Source: Arthrobacter sp. ERGS1:01 (lineage in GTDB: Bacteria > Actinomycetota > Actinomycetes > Actinomycetales > Micrococcaceae). Taken from it: a stretch of 64,000 bases of DNA. Shown in pieces: positions 11,330 to 19,411 of the stretch (positions are counted from its first letter, which is position 1; each line of letters opens with the position of its first letter). The position numbers and the translations under genes were made by a program. The notes under the pieces were generated by a model. It was not told the origin of the DNA. It did no database searches and worked only from the letters and a program-made list of their open reading frames with translations. The stretch is from contig NZ_CP012479.1 of the NCBI RefSeq assembly GCF_001281315.1, positions 434,001 to 498,000 on the forward strand, read 5' to 3'.

Positions 11330-12784
11330 GTGAGCCCCCAAGACACCAAACCATTCAATCCTGCCGCCGTAATCGTGCTGGCCGCCGGTGCCGGCACCCG
11401 GATGAAGTCTCGGCTACCCAAGATCCTGCACCCCATTGGCGGGGTGTCCATGGTGGGTCACGCACTTGCTGCGGCGCAGGGCCTGAACCCGGAACGGCTT
11501 GCCGTGGTGGTCAGGTTTGAACGGGACATCGTGGCCGCGCACATCGCCGCATTGGATGCCACCGCGCTCATTGTTGACCAGGACGACGTCCCCGGCACCG
11601 GCCGCGCAGTGCAGGTGGCCCTGGACGCCCTCGACGCCACCGCCCCCGTGGATGGCACCGTTGTCGTCACCTACGGCGACGTACCCCTGCTGACCACCGA
11701 GCTCCTCACCGAACTCGTGGCCACCCACGAAACCGACAACAACGCCGTCACCGTGTTGACCGCCGTGCTCGACGACGCCGCCGGTTACGGCCGCATCCTC
11801 CGCCACGCCACCGACGGCACCGTCCTGGGCATCCGCGAACACAAGGACGCCAGCGACGCCGAACGCGAAATCCGCGAGATCAACTCCGGCATCTACGCCT
11901 TTGACGCCAAGGTGCTCCGCGACGCGTTGAAGCATGTCACCACGGACAACAACCAGGGCGAAATGTACCTGACCGACGTCCTGGGCCTCGCCCGGAACGA
12001 AGGCGGCCGCGTTGCCGCCGTCGTCACCACCGACCGCTGGCAGGTTGAGGGCGCCAACGACCGCGTCCAGCTCGCCACCCTCGGCGCCGAACACAACCGC
12101 CGGATCGTCGAAGGCTGGATGCGCGCCGGCGTCAGCATCGTCGACCCCGCCACCACCTGGATCGACTCCACGGTGGTCCTCGACGAAGACGTCACGATCC
12201 TGCCCGGCACCCAGCTGCACGGCACCACCACGGTGGCGCGCGACGCCGTCGTCGGCCCCGACTCGACGCTCATGAACGTGCAGATCGCCGAAGGCGCCGA
12301 AGTGACCCGCACGCACGGCTCCGGTGCCGTAATCGGCGCGGGCGCCCATGTCGGCCCGTTCACCTACCTGCGCCCCGGCACCGTCCTGGGCGCGGACGGC
12401 AAGATCGGCGCGTTCTACGAAACCAAGAACGTCACGATCGGCCGCGGCTCCAAGCTCAGCCACCTCGGCTACGCCGGCGACGCCGAAATCGGCGAGGACA
12501 CCAACATCGGCTGCGGCAACATCACCGCCAACTTCGACGGCGTCAACAAGCACCGCACGGTGATCGGCTCGGGCGTGCGCACGGGCTCCAACACAGTATT
12601 CGTGGCACCCGTGACCGTGGGGGACGGTGCATTCACGGGTGCAGGCGCCATTGTGCGCAAGGACGTCCCGGCCGGGGCACTGACCCTTTCCGTGGCACCG
12701 CAGCGCAACGCGAACGGCTGGACCGTGGCGAACCGCCCCGGCAGCGTGCCCGCAAAGGCCGCCGAAAATGCCGAAAACTCCTAA
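11330..12784 (+). CDS. glmU: Bifunctional UDP-GlcNAc pyrophosphorylase / glucosamine-1-phosphate acetyltransferase
   Basis: GlmU acetylates glucosamine-1-phosphate and then couples it to UTP, giving UDP-GlcNAc for peptidoglycan and other envelope polymers. The 484-residue chain has the N-terminal uridylyltransferase domain, with VLAAGAGTRMKSRLPKILHP near residues 15-34 and VTYGDVPLLT, and a C-terminal left-handed beta-helix acetyltransferase domain with hexapeptide repeats from about residue 265, including YLRPGTVLGADGKIGAFYE and NIGCGNITANFDG. Start is GTG at 11330. It is followed closely by prs, the usual actinobacterial pair; glmU also supplies sugar nucleotide relevant to the polysaccharide loci downstream. 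Confidence 0.96.
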   Translation: MSPQDTKPFNPAAVIVLAAGAGTRMKSRLPKILHPIGGVSMVGHALAAAQGLNPERLAVVVRFERDIVAAHIAALDATALIVDQDDVPGTGRAVQVALDALDATAPVDGTVVVTYGDVPLLTTELLTELVATHETDNNAVTVLTAVLDDAAGYGRILRHATDGTVLGIREHKDASDAEREIREINSGIYAFDAKVLRDALKHVTTDNNQGEMYLTDVLGLARNEGGRVAAVVTTDRWQVEGANDRVQLATLGAEHNRRIVEGWMRAGVSIVDPATTWIDSTVVLDEDVTILPGTQLHGTTTVARDAVVGPDSTLMNVQIAEGAEVTRTHGSGAVIGAGAHVGPFTYLRPGTVLGADGKIGAFYETKNVTIGRGSKLSHLGYAGDAEIGEDTNIGCGNITANFDGVNKHRTVIGSGVRTGSNTVFVAPVTVGDGAFTGAGAIVRKDVPAGALTLSVAPQRNANGWTVANRPGSVPAKAAENAENS

Positions 12785-12824
12785 GACTTCTCACCTACCG
12801 TCCCCCCTGCGAGAAAGCGATCCG

Positions 12825-13805
12825 ATGAGCGAACTTAGCCACAACGTCGACAAGAAACTGGTGGTGGCCTCGGGCCGCGCCCACCCAGAGCTGGCCGAGG
12901 AAGTGGCGCGCTGTTTGAACACGGAGCTGCTGCCCATCTCCGCCTACGACTTCGCGAACGGTGAGATCTACGTCCGCTCCGGCGAGAGCGTGCGCGGCAA
13001 GGAAGTGTTCATCATCCAGTCGCACCCGGCGCCGATGAACAACTGGCTCATGGAGCAGCTGATCATGGTCGATTCCATGAAGCGCGCCTCCGCCCGCGGC
13101 ATCACCGTGGTCTCCCCGTTCTACCCGTACGCCCGCCAGGACAAGAAGGGCCGCGGCCGCGAGCCGATCTCCGCCCGCCTCGTCGCTGACCTGTACAAGA
13201 CGGCCGGCGCCGACCGCATCATGAGCGTTGACCTGCACACGGCACAGATCCAGGGCTTCTTCGACGGCCCCGTGGACCACCTGTTCGCCATCCCGCTGCT
13301 GGCCGACCACATCCGTGACATGGTGGGGGACGACGCCGTCACAGTGGTTTCGCCGGACACCGGCCGCGTGCGCGTGGCTGAGCAGTGGGCCGAGCGCCTG
13401 GGCGGGGCGCCGCTGGCGTTCGTGCACAAGTCGCGCGATCTGACCGTGCCGAACCAGGCCGTGTCCAAGACCGTGGTGGGCCAGGTTGAGGGGCGCACCT
13501 GTGTGCTCATCGACGACATGATCGACACCGGTGGAACCATTGCCGGCGCCGTGCGCGTGCTCAAGGACGCCGGCGCCAAGGACGTCATCATCGCCGCCAC
13601 GCACGCGGTGTTCTCCGACCCCGCCGCCGAACGCCTCGCCAATTGTGGCGCCCGCGAAGTGGTGGTCACCAACACGCTGCCCATCCCGGAATCCAAGCGC
13701 TTCCCGACGCTGACCGTGCTCTCCATTGCACCGCTGCTGGCCCAGGCCATCAAGGAAGTCTTCGAGGACGGCTCGGTCACCTCGCTGTTCGACGGCAACG
13801 CCTAA
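12825..13805 (+). CDS. prs: Ribose-phosphate pyrophosphokinase (PRPP synthetase)
   Basis: Prs makes phosphoribosyl pyrophosphate from ribose-5-phosphate and ATP, feeding nucleotide, His and Trp synthesis and, in actinobacteria, decaprenyl-phosphoribose. In the 326-residue product, visible motifs are DFANGEIYVR, SPFYPYARQDKKGRGREPIS (flexible loop), SVDLHTAQIQGFFD (metal site) and the PRPP loop VLIDDMIDTGGTI. ATG at 12825 follows GAGAAAG and gives the normal N-terminus. It lies 40 bases after glmU, very likely in the same operon. Confidence 0.96.
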   Translation: MSELSHNVDKKLVVASGRAHPELAEEVARCLNTELLPISAYDFANGEIYVRSGESVRGKEVFIIQSHPAPMNNWLMEQLIMVDSMKRASARGITVVSPFYPYARQDKKGRGREPISARLVADLYKTAGADRIMSVDLHTAQIQGFFDGPVDHLFAIPLLADHIRDMVGDDAVTVVSPDTGRVRVAEQWAERLGGAPLAFVHKSRDLTVPNQAVSKTVVGQVEGRTCVLIDDMIDTGGTIAGAVRVLKDAGAKDVIIAATHAVFSDPAAERLANCGAREVVVTNTLPIPESKRFPTLTVLSIAPLLAQAIKEVFEDGSVTSLFDGNA

Positions 13806-13823
13806 CAACTGCCTTTCTCGCGT

Positions 13824-13900
13824 TTATGCGCCACACTCGTTGTGAGTGTGGCGCTGCCGCGTCACTGGCGCAAAACCCGCTGCGGGTCGCGCGCATAAGC
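13824..13900 (+). repeat. 77-bp repeat element, upstream copy (family B), containing a perfect hairpin
   Basis: This 77-base element begins TTATGCG and ends GCGCATAAGC. It aligns end to end without gaps with three copies downstream of gene B (14938-15014, 15051-15127, 15164-15240). Its first part here is a perfect hairpin: GCGCCACACTC (13828-13838) and GAGTGTGGCGC (13844-13854) with a 5-base loop. The hairpin lies 22 bases after the prs stop and could end prs transcription. Its second part (13867-13900) has the core AAACCCGC-TGCGGGT. Confidence 0.75.
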
Positions 13901-13912
13901 TCCCACCAAGTG

Positions 13913-13951
13913 GCTTATGCGCGGGACTCGCGGCGGGTTTTTCGCGTAAAC
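13913..13951 (-). repeat. Inverted partner of the family-B palindrome upstream of gene B
   Basis: GCTTATGCGC (13913-13922) is the exact inverse of GCGCATAAGC (13891-13900), with a 12-base spacer. The element continues with a CGC-GGCGGG core and ends in CGCGTAAAC at 13951. With 13867-13900 it forms a head-to-head pair, the same arrangement seen upstream of gene A but with different outer arms. Confidence 0.65.
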
Positions 13952-14051
13952 GGGCCCGTTTGTCCCTCCACAACCCTCGTCGAGTACGTACTTGTCCCCA
14001 CTTACGACGGCGGGGCTGCCGCGGCGCCCGCTGCGGGGACACCATGGGTGC

Positions 14052-14912
14052 ATGACCGATACAAGGATGCGAACCGTTGTTGAAGAAGTGGCGTGGTACG
14101 GAAAAGTAGCCCGCCGCAAGGACCTGATGGCCCGCGGCTGCACCGAGTGGCAGATCCGCAAGGCCGTCAGCGAGGGGCAGCTTCGGCGGATCGACCGGGG
14201 CTACTACGCGCTTCCGGACGCCGACCCCTTGGACGTTCGCCTTGCCCTTCACCAAGCGCGGCGGACGTGCTTCACCAAGGCAGAGCAACTGGGCCTGTGG
14301 ATCATCAAGGCGCCCGCCATGCCTCATGTGGCCGCGGCCCATGGACGGCCGGTCCCGGGCTGCGTGGTCCACAAGGTCAAGGGACCGCAGACCCTGATGG
14401 ACATCCTGCGCCAATGCGTCAAGTGCGGCTCCGAAGTGGACGGACTGGCGGTGATGGAATCCGCCGTCGTGCTGGGTCTGTGCACCATTCCCGAACTGCG
14501 TGTTGCCTTTGCCGGACGTGAAGACGCCCGGGCACGAGCCACCATTGACATGATCGACCCCCAATCCATGTCCATTGCGGAAACCGTGGCACGGTACTAC
14601 CTGAAAAAGGACGGGCTCAACGTCCAGGGCCAGTACTACGTCAAGGACGTGGGCCACCTGGACCTGCTCGTGGAGGGCGTGCTTTGCGTTGAAACGGACG
14701 GGGAGCAATTCCACAACACGCCCCAGGGATGGGCGGAGGACCTTCGGCGGGACAATCTGCTGGTCATCAAGGGGCAGTGGTGCCTTCGCATTCCGGCGAG
14801 GGTGGTCCTGGGGCGGCCGGACGTCATGCTCGGCTGGGTGCGCCAAGCGCTTGCAATGATCTGTTCTGCACCAAAGCCGTCTGCCAATCCGGCGCATAGG
14901 GTTGCGGCGTAG
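14052..14912 (+). CDS. wHTH (AbiEi antitoxin-like) + DUF559/Vsr-like nuclease protein (gene B)
   Basis: The 286-residue product is a clear paralogue of gene A: the stretches RGYYALP, PHVAAAHG, LRQCVKCG and DPQSMSIAET are shared in the same order. The N-terminus carries the AbiEi_4-like winged helix (RRKDLMARGCTEWQIRKAV). The C-terminus carries the nuclease-like block HLDLLVEGVLCVETDG, then H, then WAEDLRRDN and WCLRIPA, with the Asp and Glu-x-Asp residues kept. ATG at 14052 is chosen; 14067 is possible. No partner toxin gene is adjacent. A 77-base element precedes it once and follows it three times, and the stop codon lies within the first tandem repeat unit. Function unknown. Confidence 0.8.
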   Translation: MTDTRMRTVVEEVAWYGKVARRKDLMARGCTEWQIRKAVSEGQLRRIDRGYYALPDADPLDVRLALHQARRTCFTKAEQLGLWIIKAPAMPHVAAAHGRPVPGCVVHKVKGPQTLMDILRQCVKCGSEVDGLAVMESAVVLGLCTIPELRVAFAGREDARARATIDMIDPQSMSIAETVARYYLKKDGLNVQGQYYVKDVGHLDLLVEGVLCVETDGEQFHNTPQGWAEDLRRDNLLVIKGQWCLRIPARVVLGRPDVMLGWVRQALAMICSAPKPSANPAHRVAA

Positions 14913-15244
14913 CCTTGCGGTCCAGGGTGGGTCAACGTTATGCGGTGAATTGGGGCTGGGTGTGGCGCAGCCGCGTCGGTGGCGCCAAACCGGGTGCGGG
15001 TTGGGCGCATAAACTCGTGGCGTAGCCATGTGGTCCGGGGTGGGTCAACGTTATGCGGTGAATTGGGGCTGGGTGTGGCGCAGCCGCGTCGGTGGCGCCA
15101 AACCGGGTGCGGGTTGGGCGCATAAACTCGTGGCGTAGCCATGTGGTCCGGGGTGGGTCAACGTTATGCGGTGAACTGGGGCTGGGTGTGGCGTAGTCGC
15201 GTCGGTGGCGCCAAACCGGGTGCGGGTTCGGCGCATAAACTTGC
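14906..15244 (+). repeat. Three 113-bp tandem direct repeats after gene B
   Basis: Units at 14906-15018, 15019-15131 and 15132-15244 each start GGCGTAGCC and are nearly identical, with a handful of substitutions, mostly in units 1 and 3. Each holds a 77-base element beginning TTATGCG and ending GCGCATAAAC, homologous to the copy at 13824-13900, plus a 36-base linker with GGTGGGTCAACG. The first unit includes the stop codon of gene B. This fills most of the 491 bases between gene B and rplY. Confidence 0.92.
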
Positions 15245-15403
15245 GGCCCGGCGGTCTGCTAAACTTGTGCAGTAAACCTTGGCGAGGGACGCTCCACTTG
15301 TGGAATGTCCGTGATCGACTGGGTCTCGCAGCTCCTGAACTTTGATGATGGATTGTGTGACCTGTTTTGTCCACGCCCATCAAAGACGCAAGGAGCATTT
15401 TTT

Positions 15404-15970
15404 ATGTCTGACCTTAACCTCACCGGCGAACTCCGCACCGAGTTCGGCAAGGGCGCTGCCCGCCGCATCCGCCGCGCAGCCCAGATCCCCGCAGTCGTTT
15501 ACGGCCACGGCGTTGCCCCCCTCCACATCGTCCTGCCGGAGCGCGCAACCGTTCGCGCCATCCGCGGCGCCAACGCCCTGCTGACCGTCACGGTCGACGG
15601 CGTCGAGCACCTGGCCCTGGTCAAGGACGTCCAGCGCGACCCGCTGCTGCAGATCGTCGAGCACATCGACCTGCTGACCGTCCAGAAGGGCGAGAAGGTT
15701 ACCGTTGACGTTCCCCTCGTACTCGTTGGCGAAGCAGCAGCTTCCGTCGTCGTGAACCAGGAAGAAATGTCCGTCAGCCTGTCCGCCGACGCCACGCACC
15801 TGCCCGTCAAGGTTGAGATCGACCTGGCCGGCCGCACCGCCGGTCAGCACATCCACGCCAGCGACCTGGTCCTGCCGGCCAACGTTGAGCTGCTCAACGA
15901 TCCCGCCATGCTGCTCGTGCACCTGGCCGAGCCGGCCGTCGTTGCTGAAGAAGCTCCGGCTGCCGAGTAG
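15404..15970 (+). CDS. rplY: 50S ribosomal protein L25 (general stress protein CTC type)
   Basis: L25 binds 5S rRNA in the 50S subunit. The 188-residue chain has the L25 N-terminal domain (ELRTEFGKGAARRIRRAAQIPAVVYG split across residues 9-34) and the extra C-terminal beta domain of the CTC/TL5 type (from about residue 95), ending in an acidic Ala/Glu tail. A strong AAGGAG (15389-15394) precedes the ATG at 15404. A possible extended -10 (TGCTAAACT, about 15257-15265) lies in the roughly 160-base leader. pth follows 10 bases later, a common pairing in actinobacteria. Confidence 0.95.
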   Translation: MSDLNLTGELRTEFGKGAARRIRRAAQIPAVVYGHGVAPLHIVLPERATVRAIRGANALLTVTVDGVEHLALVKDVQRDPLLQIVEHIDLLTVQKGEKVTVDVPLVLVGEAAASVVVNQEEMSVSLSADATHLPVKVEIDLAGRTAGQHIHASDLVLPANVELLNDPAMLLVHLAEPAVVAEEAPAAE

Positions 15971-15980
15971 TCTCCACTCC

Positions 15981-16565
15981 ATGAGTGATACCTGGCTTGT
16001 AGTCGGGCTCGGGAACCCCGGGCCCGGCTACATCCGTAACCGGCACAATATTGGCTTCATGGTGGTCGAGGAACTTGCCTCCCGCCTTGGCGCCTCCTTC
16101 AAGACCCACAAGGCCCGCGCACTCGTTGCCACGGGCCGTTTGGGCGCGGGCGGACCCAAGGTCATCCTGGCCAAGCCAACAGTTTTCATGAACCTCAGCG
16201 GAGGCCCGACGGCGTCCCTGGCGAAGTTCTACAACCTCACCCCGGACCACGTGGTCGCGATCCACGACGAAATCGACATCCCCTTCGACTCCGTCAGGCT
16301 GAAAATGGGCGGCGGCGAGGGCGGACACAACGGCCTGCGGGACATCTCCAAAGTGCTCGGCACCAAGGACTACTACCGGGTACGTGCAGGCGTTGGCCGC
16401 CCGCCCGGCCGGGCCGACGCCGCAAGCCACGTGCTGCGCGACTTCTCGAGCACCGAGTCCAAGGATTTGCCGTTCCTGATCGACGCCGCGGCGGACGCCG
16501 CCGAGCTGCTTATTTCCCAGGGCCTCGCGGCGGCACAGGAGAAATTCCACCCTGCCAAGGGGTAG
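15981..16565 (+). CDS. pth: Peptidyl-tRNA hydrolase
   Basis: Pth releases peptides from peptidyl-tRNA that drops off the ribosome, recycling the tRNA. The 194-residue product shows GLGNPGPGYIRNRHNIGF with the catalytic His near residue 25, KPTVFMNLSGG, the HDEID acid motif and GGGEGGHNGLRDI. Length and motifs are standard. The ATG at 15981 lies 10 bases after the rplY stop, so the two are probably co-transcribed. Confidence 0.96.
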   Translation: MSDTWLVVGLGNPGPGYIRNRHNIGFMVVEELASRLGASFKTHKARALVATGRLGAGGPKVILAKPTVFMNLSGGPTASLAKFYNLTPDHVVAIHDEIDIPFDSVRLKMGGGEGGHNGLRDISKVLGTKDYYRVRAGVGRPPGRADAASHVLRDFSSTESKDLPFLIDAAADAAELLISQGLAAAQEKFHPAKG

Positions 16566-16584
16566 CCCCGAAGCGTAAAAATCG

Positions 16585-16613
16585 TTCAAATCGGGTCCTC
16601 GTCCTGTTATGAT
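16585..16613 (+). promoter_or_regulatory. Candidate promoter for the LuxR-family regulator pair
   Basis: TTCAAA (16585-16590) and TATGAT (16608-16613) are spaced by 17 bases, a good match to a vegetative actinobacterial promoter. It lies between pth and the first regulator, about 65 bases before its ATG. Confidence 0.5.
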
Positions 16614-16678
16614 CTCAACAGGTGCCGTCGACAATGTGACCAAGGTCATTGCCGCCGGCAGGATACTGAGGTCTCGGC

Positions 16679-19408
16679 ATGACGATAGACAATGTTGTCG
16701 TTTCCCGCTCCTGGGTGAGTGGTGGGAAAACGCAAGCGTTCGATGCTTTGGGGGCCGCCGACAGGCGGCTCTGGTCGTCGTTCGTACGCCAAACCGAGAT
16801 CGACGACGTTGTCCGGGCCATTGGTGCCGCCGAAAGCTACGGAGTCGTTGTGGTGGGCCCCTGGGGCGTTGGAAAAACCACCCTGGCCCGCGCCGTGGAA
16901 ACCGCCCTTGCCCCGACCACGCATGTGGTGCGGCTCTTCGGCTCATCCGCCGAAACCCAGGTCTCTTATGGGGCGCTTGCCCTGCTCATGGCCCGGCTGC
17001 CCGCCACCGCCTCCGAGTCCCCGGCCGGCATCATCCACGGCGTCGACGACCTCATCCGCAACGACGCCGCGGGCAAGGAAGTCCTCTTGGTGATCGACGA
17101 CCTTCCCGAATTGGATCCGGGCACCGTTGGCGTGGTCATGCACATGCTGCTGCGCGGCACCGCCAAGGTGCTGGTGCTGGCCCGCGAGGCCGGCCAGCTG
17201 CCCGAGGACCTGGTCTGGCTGGTCAAGGACGGCCTGCTGCGGGAAATGCGGCTGAACTATTTCAGCCGCGCCGAAGTGGGCACCCTGGTCACCAAGGCCA
17301 CCAACACGCCCGCCTCTGAATCGGCCATCTCCGCCCTGTACAAGGCCAGCAACGGAATTCCGCTCGTCCTGCAGGCCCTCTTCCATGAGCAGGTGGCCAA
17401 CGGGAACCTGAAGACGAAGAGCGGCGTGTGGGTCATTTCCGGCCCGCTCAACGTCGAGTCCAGCAGCGCCTTGGCCGGGATTGTGCGCTCCAGGCTGGCC
17501 CGGGAGTCCGACGTCGTCCGGCTGGGTATCGAGAAGATGGCACTGTTGGGCACGGCCCCGCTCTCGGTGGTGCTTTCCGTGGTCGGTCAGGATGCCGTCT
17601 CCGAGTTGGAGGAGCGCGGATTCCTGGAGATCAGCTCCATGGGCCGCCACCGCGCCTACCTGAGTGAACGCTATGTGGGGGACATTGTGCGCGGCTGGCT
17701 CTCCGCCGACCGCAAGGCCGAACTCTTCAGTGAAATCGCCACGCATGCCAGTCGTGACCTTGACCAGCTGGACGCCCAGGAGGTCATGTCCCTTGCGGCC
17801 TGGACGCTGGACGCCGGGCTGGTCCTGGACCCCGACTTTGGGCTTGCCGCGGCGGCCCGGGCCATCCGGCACTTTGACCCCCTGCTGGCACTGCGGTGCA
17901 CGGCGGAAATCCCCGTCGGCCATTCCCTGCGGGTCAAGGCCGTGCAGGCTCGCAGCGCAGCCTTCCGGATCACGGCCGACTACGGGCGGGCGGTGGGAGA
18001 GCTCGACGCCGTACCGGACACCGTGGTGGAGGCGTTGGGCGTGGCCGACTATGGCTCCTGGGTGCTGTCCCTGACCGGGGCGCTGCTGTGGGTGCCGCGG
18101 GGTTACGAACGGATCCCGGCATTGCTGGCGGATGCGGAGGAACACATTGCGGCAGCGGAAGGATCAAGCACCCACGCGGACCTCCTGGTAGCCCGCCGGC
18201 GTATCCTCCTGGCGACCTTTGAATACCAGGTGCACAGCGGCGAGTTTGCCGAGATTGCCCGGGAACTCGAAGGAGCCGGCACGGACCTTGGCAGTGAATT
18301 CGGCATCAACTGTGCATGCCTGCTGGTGCCCACCCTGGCGGTCCTGGGCCGGGAATTGGAGGCCATCGCCCTGGCGCGGCGCCTGGAGCGGGCCATGGTG
18401 GCGGAGGACGTGCCGCCGCTGTTCACCGACTATTTCCGCGACGGCCTGGCCTGTGCCCTGATCTGGAGCGGACAGTGGGTCGAGTGCGTAGACATGCTGC
18501 GCGAGGAACTCGAGAACATGCCGCAACCGGCGCAGTACCGCGGCGGCCTGATCGAGTTGAACCTGGGACTCGCCCACACCTACGCCGGCCGGGGCGCCGA
18601 AGCCGTAGAGGTGCTGCTGGCCGCGGCCGCGCAGTTGGAGGTCCGCGAAAGCGACAACGCGCTGGGGCTTGCCTACTCGGCGCTGGCATTCTCCTACGCG
18701 CAAATCAACAATGAGGAAGAAGCGGCCCGGTGCCTGGCGTTTGCCGGCTCCCTCGACGGACCCACACAGTGGACCAACCGCGCGATGGCCAAGTTCTTCC
18801 GCCTCATGGCCCTGCGCTGGCTTGACGATCCCCGTGCCGTGGGCAAGCTGCACGATTCGGCAGCCACGGACATCGGCAAGCAGCGGGTCACCACGGCCTC
18901 CATGTCCCTGTTTGGCGGCACGGTCCAGGCCAGCGAAAAGGACTACGCGCTGCTGGAGGAAATCTCGCTGCGCCGCCAGGGACCCATGCCCAACGTCGTC
19001 GTCGCCCTGGCCAGAAGCTGCCGGACCCGCGACCCCGCCGCCGCGTTGGAGGCCGCCGCGATCGCCCAGGAGCTCAAGCTCGACGCCGTGGAGTCCCGTT
19101 GCGCCGTGGTCGCCCTGGACTTTGCCCGGGAGCAAGGCCAGAATGCGCTGGCCCGGGAAGCGAAGGCACGCCTTGACCGGCTCAGGGGCGATCTGGCGAA
19201 AATGCCGATGGTGCCACAGAATTCCGGGATCAAACTGACCCAGCGCGAGTTGCAGGTTGCCAAGCTTGCCAAGCGCGGACTGGGTAACCGGGCCATTGCG
19301 GACAGGATCGGTGTTTCCGTGCGTACCGTTGAGGGCCACCTCTATCAGGTCTACAGCAAGCTGGGAATCACCACCCGCTCCGAGCTGGAACAGGATGCGG
19401 AACTGTGA
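16679..19408 (+). CDS. Large ATP-binding LuxR-family (LAL-type) transcriptional regulator 1
   Basis: The 909-residue protein has an N-terminal AAA/STAND-type ATPase domain, a long helical, TPR-like middle region and a C-terminal LuxR helix-turn-helix. Walker A is intact (GPWGVGKTT, residues 60-68); Walker B is VLLVIDDLPELD (about 135-146). The DNA-binding domain (about 850-905) reads LTQRELQVAKLAKRGL and SVRTVEGHLYQVYSKLGI. Such LAL/MalT-like proteins switch on target operons when an inducer and ATP are bound. It is 3 bases from a second regulator of the same build, and both lie just before the polysaccharide locus, which they may control; that link is inference. Confidence 0.9.
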   Translation: MTIDNVVVSRSWVSGGKTQAFDALGAADRRLWSSFVRQTEIDDVVRAIGAAESYGVVVVGPWGVGKTTLARAVETALAPTTHVVRLFGSSAETQVSYGALALLMARLPATASESPAGIIHGVDDLIRNDAAGKEVLLVIDDLPELDPGTVGVVMHMLLRGTAKVLVLAREAGQLPEDLVWLVKDGLLREMRLNYFSRAEVGTLVTKATNTPASESAISALYKASNGIPLVLQALFHEQVANGNLKTKSGVWVISGPLNVESSSALAGIVRSRLARESDVVRLGIEKMALLGTAPLSVVLSVVGQDAVSELEERGFLEISSMGRHRAYLSERYVGDIVRGWLSADRKAELFSEIATHASRDLDQLDAQEVMSLAAWTLDAGLVLDPDFGLAAAARAIRHFDPLLALRCTAEIPVGHSLRVKAVQARSAAFRITADYGRAVGELDAVPDTVVEALGVADYGSWVLSLTGALLWVPRGYERIPALLADAEEHIAAAEGSSTHADLLVARRRILLATFEYQVHSGEFAEIARELEGAGTDLGSEFGINCACLLVPTLAVLGRELEAIALARRLERAMVAEDVPPLFTDYFRDGLACALIWSGQWVECVDMLREELENMPQPAQYRGGLIELNLGLAHTYAGRGAEAVEVLLAAAAQLEVRESDNALGLAYSALAFSYAQINNEEEAARCLAFAGSLDGPTQWTNRAMAKFFRLMALRWLDDPRAVGKLHDSAATDIGKQRVTTASMSLFGGTVQASEKDYALLEEISLRRQGPMPNVVVALARSCRTRDPAAALEAAAIAQELKLDAVESRCAVVALDFAREQGQNALAREAKARLDRLRGDLAKMPMVPQNSGIKLTQRELQVAKLAKRGLGNRAIADRIGVSVRTVEGHLYQVYSKLGITTRSELEQDAEL

Positions 19409-19411
19409 TCG

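Noticed and set aside
10158..14912. Classical type IV AbiE toxin-antitoxin systems
   Set aside because: Only the antitoxin-like winged helix is shared; no AbiEii nucleotidyltransferase toxin gene lies beside either gene, and the C-termini look like DUF559-type nucleases instead.
14906..15244. CRISPR array
   Set aside because: The units are 113-base direct repeats without unique spacers, and no cas genes are present.
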